NCBI GenBank assembly: GCA_030435675.1
Contig: CM059623.1
Span: forward strand, 8,520,012 to 8,584,011
DNA: 64,000 nt
Direction of reading: 5' to 3'
Origin: Steinernema hermaphroditum
Taxonomy: Eukaryota; Nematoda; Chromadorea; Rhabditida; Steinernematidae
A program made the position numbers and the translations under genes. Within the stretch, counting starts at the first letter, position 1. Every line of letters starts with the position of its first letter. Positions 57,870-64,000 of this stretch are shown here, piece after piece. Below the pieces are notes generated by a model. It was given only the letters and a program-made list of their open reading frames with translations, searched no databases and was not told the DNA's origin.

Positions 57870-60508
57870 GAAGTAATATTTATTTTTATTTTGTGATAAT
57901 AGTGCGTTCAAAGTTGTTCTACTTTGTTGTGATCTTGTTTGTTGACGATTCCCTGAATGTTTGCACAATAATTTAATCTGCTTAAGGCTCTGGGTTACGG
58001 TAGGGCGACTCTCCTCAACTTTACGATTAGCCTGGAGGGTGCCCGAAGTGGGAAGGGTGTGCTGTGGCCTCGGGAAGGGTCGGCCCGCGCTGTGTAAAGC
58101 CGGCGCCCTGTCTCCCCACAGGCAATCAAATTAGTTTTCGGGGAAGGGGAACGCGGGCGGCGCATCAGAGGTCGTCTTTGACGTCCTGATTTCCGTGCGC
58201 AATCAGCGCCGTGTTGCGGCGGGCCATCGCTATAAATCTCTTTCCTCATTTCGGCCACTCCGGCGCTCCGTCATCTCTGATCCGCTTCCTCCTTCGGAGG
58301 CGCCGTTCCTCCGGAGTTCACACGTTTTTCGCCGCAAACAGCCGAGTTTTTGTTTTGGTCATTAGTCAGCAGAGGCGATCCGCGGCCATCGGCCACCGCC
58401 CAGATTAACTCCTCCGCCCGGCCTGAGGCGAATTTCGACGCCGAATTCGAATAATATTCGCCGCCAATCGATACTAAATGTTTACTTTTGTGGCGTCTAA
58501 TCCACATATTCTCCCGGAGGATCCGAGCATCGTCGGACCCCTCAGAGGACTTCTGGAGGGGCTTTAGAGGCTCTAGAAGGGCGACTATTGCGAGCGATTA
58601 GAGTAAATCCTCAGAAGTGTCTTCGGGTAGTGATTTGTCTTCGAGGTGCTCTTCTGACGTACGGAAGCGTAATTGTGAAGGATCAGGAACCATAAATTAC
58701 ACCAAAAAGGTCATTTTGGAGTATGTCTCGAGGATATCTTGGACACTCCTTGAGACCAGCTTTTAAAGACGAATTGAGTCCTCTTTTATTTGAGCCTGAC
58801 TGAGCCCTTCTGATTCCTAACTCATTTTCTAGAGAATCTTCTCCTCCACGTATTTCCCCCTTTCATCACAAACGACACCGAAGAAACCAAAAAGGCATTT
58901 TTTGTCCCCGAAAAAAGTTGTACTGCTCATCCCAGGCGTAAGAACGAATTCCCTCGCGGATAGCAGTTTCCTGGCGAAATCTCCAAGGGCGGTGCACAAA
59001 GGAGTGCCCTAGGAAGTTCCATTCACTCCTTCCTTCCACTTGTAATCCAATTCGCCGCCTCCCAACCCCTTTTCGGAGGCACAAAAATGTGTCCGGACCA
59101 CACGAAATCCGTTTTTGTCGTCTCCGATCGGGCCGGGAGGGCGTCGACTCTTCCGTCAAACTTCGGAAGACAACCTAATCTTCGGCCGGGTTTGGCTTCG
59201 TGGGAGTCTTTTAGGTCTGCAGGGCCTCTTTTTGTGCCCCTCCCTGTTGCAAATTAGCATTTGGCGGCACAAAAACGGGGCGTTTTGGAGCTTTTTTTAC
59301 GTCACACGGCTGTTTCGAATGCGAATCGTTTTATTGGTCGTTTAATGTGGAGGGAGAAGCGCTCTGACGAGGGGTGCGATGACGAGCCTCTCGAAGGTCC
59401 TTAGGACTGCCCGAAGCCGACGACGCAGTTGTCTTTTATGTTCGCGCGTGGCACTTGTGGAATGAGGATCATCCCGAGGACATTTGCTACCCTTGGACGG
59501 GAAGTTGGAGCTCTATTTTTGATGTTGGATGCTTTTTGAAGTTTGGATCTTTGCCCGGGAGATGGAGGATTCTGTTTGGAGCTCCTCCAGGACCTATTGG
59601 ATAGGGTCCAACGTCCTCGGAGAGAGAGGAGAGAGACTGTGACACACCTCGAAGGCGTCCGGGAATCTAATTCGATGGTGCCAATCGAATTCCCACGCGG
59701 ATCCGGCGTGTTTATCGCTTCGCCCTCTGACCATGCCCGGAGGATTCCTCCCTCGCTTCCTCTTGAGTGATGAGCCCCGAGGAGTTGCAACAAAGAGACC
59801 AAAGAACGGGCGGAAGTGTAAATTCCGGTCGATTTTGAGGTTCCTCAGCTGATTATTAACCCGTGCCACTCGGCGCCTGTGGCGATATTTTTGTGGTAAA
59901 ATGACTTCCATGTGATGAGCGTTATTCCAGCCTCTAGAAGCATCGAGACTACTGCAATATGCATTTTTATCGCCTTTAAAGATCGATTTCCAACATGAAA
60001 TATTCTAAATTTATGAAATTTCTCAAAATTTCTGATATTCCCCGGAGGCTCAAAACTTCGGAGCTCCGTTTCCGCCGCGAAACTCTCGATCGAGATGTCC
60101 GACATACGGTATACAGTATCATTTACCTCAGCGAACTTCGACTTTTACCTCCTGGGATCACTATCCGAAGAACTTTCTTCGATGATATCTTCCAGGCCGT
60201 CCAAGTATCTCAGCGTTCACAACAAATCTCTCATTTTTATCGTCTTTTCGCCATAAACATCCTTAGAAAGCGTCGCCTCTTTGTCGCAGAAACATCGCAG
60301 ACCCCCGAACTCTCTCGGCATTGTTTTCAGGCGTGTGCAGCCCCAGCCCCTCTCCTACGGCTCCGCTCGCGTAATTCCCCGTGTTGCAATCGCATAATTG
60401 TCTCTGAAACGTTTTTGCATTGAGATTGCACCCTAATCCGTTTTTGCCCACGCAGGCCACCGTACTCCCGCGGCGTTTAGAAGATGAAATGACTAATTGG
60501 CGCCCACG
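57870..60508. other. 2.6 kb without a supported gene
   Basis: It lies between CCDC47 and the TRPC gene. It opens with the CCDC47 3' region and a TTACGGTAG at about 57995. Open frames up to 142 codons lack motifs and splice chains. It is likely to hold control elements for the TRPC gene. Confidence 0.35.
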
Positions 60509-63500
60509 ATGATTGCCGAAATGAAGAAGAAGTCTTTGGAGTACGGTAATGCGCGTGAATAACGCAATTCTCTAACGTTCCCATAACAGACTCAAATCCG
60601 GCCACGCCTCAGCGGCGCTACTCGGTGGACAACGCTCTCGGCGCCAGCATGTCCTCGATCACGGACTGTAAGTCTCTCCGTGGCGATGCCGATCTCCGAG
60701 GGGGCTGTTCCAGCGACCACGGGGCGTCTGCCCGACCAGAAGGGCTACCTCCTCGCCTGCGAACGCGGCGACATCGGCAGCGTGAGGAACTACCTCGCCG
60801 AGAGAGACCGCAACGGCATTGACATGAACGGAACCGATCCCCTGGGAAGGTGAGTTGGCCTTTCGTGTTTAAACGTGCTCTCTGAGTCCAGGAACGCTCT
60901 TCTGATCGCCATCGAGAACGAAAACGTCGAGATGGTCCGCCTCCTGTTGGATAACGACATCGAGACCGCCGATGCGATCCTCTACGCGATCCTCGAGGAG
61001 AACGTCCAGGCCGTCGAGATGATCGTGGAGCACCTCGAGAAGAACGAGAAGTTTAACCCCGAGGTATACGGTAGCCGTCTTACTTAACCGCGCTGCCTAG
61101 ACGCAAGGAGTCGTGATCGACGAGCGCTCGGCCTTCACCCCCGACATCACTCCGATCATCCTCGCGGCCCATAAAGACAATTACGAGCTCATAAAGTTGT
61201 TCCTCGATCGGAAGGCCTCGATTCCCCATCCCCACGACGTCCGCTGCTCATGCAAAGAGTGCCTACAGGTAGATCCGCGGGGACTCGAAAGCAGAGGTAC
61301 GGGGCTTTTAGGTGAAAGCGGAGGACACACTGTGCCTCTCACGCTCAAGGATCAATGCATACCGCGCCCTCGCCAGCCCCTCTCTCATCTGTCTCTCCGC
61401 CAAGGACCCGATCCTCTACGCCTTCGAGCTCAGCTGGGAACTCCGAAGGCTCTCCTACATCGAAAACGAATTCCGCAGCGAATATCAGGCATCTCACCCC
61501 CCCCCCCCCCCATTTTAGCGTCTCTGACCTCCCTTTCCTCCAGGAACTCAGCCAGCAGTGCCAGCTGTTCTCGGTGAAACTGCTGGACCAAGTGAGGAAC
61601 TCCACCGAGCTGGAGATCATCCTCAACCACACGACCAACGCCTGGGAGGAGGTCACCGACCGCCGGAGCGCCCACCTCTCCCACCAGCTGGCGAGGCTCA
61701 AGTTGGCCGTGAAACTGCGCCAGAAAAGGGTATCTCGGCCACCGTAACCCTCATCCCTCCTTCCACTTCAGTTCGTGGCCCATCCGAGCTGCCAGCAACT
61801 CCTCGCCGCCATCTGGTACGAGGGTCTTCCTGGATTCCGCAACCGCCACATCCTCTTCAAGGTAACCCCTCTCGCTAAGGGCGTTACCGTACCCCTTCCA
61901 GCTCCTGTTGATCCTCAGCGTCGCCGTGTCCTTCCCGCTCCTCTCCCTCGTTTACCTGATCGCCCCGAAGTCGTGTCTCGGGAACCTCGCCCGCAAACCT
62001 TTCATCAAGTTCCTCTGCCATTCCGCCTCCTACATCTTCTTCCTCTGTAGGTGGCTACTGTAGTTCCCGAATACGGCCTCCTTCCAGTCCTTCTGATCCT
62101 CGCTAGCCAGCGCATCGACTACAACCACCTGTTCGGAGGTGCCGAGCACGAGGCTTTAGGGGAGATCGACCCCGACCGGAAGGAGCGGAGGGGGCCGCCG
62201 CCGACGCCCGTCGAGTGGGCCATCCTCGCCTGGGTCATCGGCCTCATCTGGGTGGAGATCAAGCAACTCTGGGACTGCGGTCTCCACGAGTACTGCCACA
62301 ACCTCTGGAACATCCTCGACTTCATCACCAACTCGCTCTACATGTGCACTTTTGCCCTGAGAACGGTCGCCTACTACCAGGTGAGTCCCCTCCTACAGTA
62401 TCCTCCAAAGGCAATCTCCAGGTGGAAGCCGAGATGAAGGACCCCCGGATGCAGCACATCGGAAGGCATCTCTACAGACGCGACTGGGACGCGTGGGATC
62501 CGACGCTCATCTCGGAGTGCTTCTTCGCCACGGCCAACATCTTCTCTTCTCTCAAGCTCGTCCCCATCTTCACCTTCAACCCCCACCTGGGCCCCCTCAA
62601 GATCTCCCTCGGTAGGCCCCACCGTACCCCTCCCCCACCGGTCTCTTCCAGGCCGGATGGTGATCGACATCCTCAAGTTCTTCCTCCTCTACTGCCTCGT
62701 CCTCTTCGCCTTCGCCTGTGGCCTCAACCAGCTCTTCTGGTACTACGCCTCCATGCGACAGCAGGTGCCTCTCCCCCCTCGGCCCCTCCCCCACTGCCTT
62801 CTAGGAGTGCGACCTCTTCAAGAGCAGCCCTGAGCGGTACGCTTCGATGCAGGAGTCCTGCGACCACAAGTACCGCTCCTTCGCCAGCCTCTTCAACACC
62901 CTGGAGACGCTCTTCTGGGCGCTTTTCGGCCTCGTCGACCTCAACCACTTCGTGCTCAAGGAGGACCACAGTCTCACCGAGTGGACCGGCAAGACCATCT
63001 TCGGCTCCTACAGCTGCTGCGCCATCGTCGTCCTCCTCAACATGCTCATCGCCATGATGAGCAACTCCTACCAGTACATATCGGTGAGTGGGGCTGAGTG
63101 GGACCACACACGACGACTCCGGGCGGTTGCAGAACCAGGCGGACATCGAGTGGAAGTTCGCGCGGAGCAAGCTGTGGATGGAGTACTTCGAGGACACGGC
63201 CACACTGCCACCGCCATTCAACATGGTGCCCTCGCCGAAATCCTTCTACTACGGGATGCACTGGGTCGTCGAGCGCTTCTGCCACAACTGGAAGAAGTTC
63301 CAGCAGGGAAAGCAGCGCAGCATGCGGGTAAGGCCTCGCAGTCCTCTTCTCTCTCGTCATCTCCCATTTCGATTCAAAGACTCTCTGTTTTAGAACCAAA
63401 AGATCTTAAAAATAGTGAACCACCGCGAGAACCAGTACCGCGTAAGTCGCCTATGGGTCACCTCCTAACCTGTTTGCTTTCAGCGAACTATAAAGCTTAT

Positions 63501-64000
63501 GCACGATCGAGAAACGCTTTTCATGGTACTTTTCACGTTTGCCGTGTCGTTTGTCGTGTTGTGCGTTTCTCGTTCCTCCTCCGCACCCTCCACCGCCGAA
63601 TGCTCTGTCCTTCTGCGGCCACTGGCACGTCCTAAACACAGGTACCGTACTTCAGGCCACCACTCGTCTCCTCATCAAAAGGTACATCGTGCAGCAGCAG
63701 AGGAACAAGCAGCTGAGTGAGGGTGTCAGCGAGGACGACGTCAACGAGATCAAACAGGTACCGTAACCCGAGTGGCACCCGCGACCTCCTCTTTAGGACA
63801 TCAGCGCCTTCCGCTTCGAACTCCTCGACATCCTCCGTCGAGCTGGCTACCAAACGGGCCACACCGACATCAAGCAACGCGCATACAGTAAGTCACGATG
63901 TTTTCCTACGCGAATTACCGTAATCCCCAGCGCGAAACAAGAAGCGGACGGCGATGATCGAGAGGCGCTACAATGAGAACAGCAAGAGTCTCCCGGACGC
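60509..64000 (+). CDS. TRPC-type cation channel (partial, runs off right edge)
   Basis: Exons include 60509-60540, 60590-60667, 60714-60849, 60892-61063, 61101-61268, 61312-61488, 61544-61729, 61772-61861, 61902-62046, 62088-62380, 62422-62611, 62652-62764, 62805-63083, 63133-63327 and 63394-63441, then more to the edge. The N-terminus has ankyrin repeats ([37 protein letters not shown]) and a TRP_2-type region. The membrane part ends in the pore [13 protein letters not shown] and the TRP helix [14 protein letters not shown] with TLPPPFN. The tail ([10 protein letters not shown], then [20 protein letters not shown]) matches TRPC proteins, the relatives of C. elegans TRP-1 and TRP-2. It should form a calcium-permeable tetramer downstream of phospholipase C. 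One intron (61489-61543) starts with GC and holds a poly-C run. Confidence 0.93.

Noticed and set aside
767..63923. The short introns as a family of introner transposons
   Set aside because: Apart from the heptamer the introns share no sequence, and the heptamer also occurs in exons and intergenic DNA.

Overview
The window is nuclear DNA of a nematode, most likely a rhabditid or related chromadorean. The evidence is a transthyretin-like (TTR) secreted protein, a VWA plus ZP cuticlin-type protein, and a V-ATPase subunit a gene with the two clusters of mutually exclusive exons known from C. elegans unc-32. Splice acceptors of the type TTTCAG or TTCTAG also lie 0-24 bases before many start codons, as expected for spliced-leader trans-splicing. 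Introns are tiny and uniform, mostly 37-47 nt. All joins were made by hand from splice consensus, phase and family similarity, so exon ends are predictions. The species cannot be named from the sequence.

Layout. 1-436 holds the end of an unrecognised gene (+). From 629 to 16918 almost everything is on the minus strand: a TTR protein, a seven-helix receptor, two tandem thiamine pyrophosphokinase (TPK) genes, the V-ATPase a-subunit gene (5486-10167), a small membrane protein, a broken cullin, a Tc1/mariner element (14721-15780), and a third, secreted and active-site-degenerate TPK (15983-16918). 18572-20383 is a microsomal P450 (+). 20519-21728 is a 1.2 kb inverted-repeat element with a tRNA-like segment in each arm. 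A decayed mariner piece lies directly before a small Ly6-type secreted protein (22576-22941). 22942-27698 is gene-poor and holds a 50-bp perfect palindrome inside a dispersed inverted repeat.

27699-30943 encodes a protein with two VWA domains and a ZP domain. Then follow a DCAF4-like WD protein (-), a small membrane protein and a RING protein (both +), and a secreted Thr/Ser/Pro-rich protein (-). A plus-strand trio comes next: mitochondrial SSB, NIPSNAP and SNAP-29. A large unrecognised low-complexity, coiled-coil protein fills 42547-50611 (-). 53321-55576 holds mitochondrial GatB and, just upstream on the same strand, a predicted 42-residue peptide gene with its own poly(A) signal. CCDC47 (56118-57869) and the first exons of a TRPC channel (60509 to the edge) end the window.

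Most genes are housekeeping: proton pumping, mitochondrial DNA and translation, ubiquitin ligation, membrane fusion and membrane-protein insertion. Cuticle or secreted factors make up most of the rest. The least expected features are the degenerate secreted TPK, the dense dispersed TACNGTA heptamer concentrated in the tiny introns, and the small-peptide gene before GatB.
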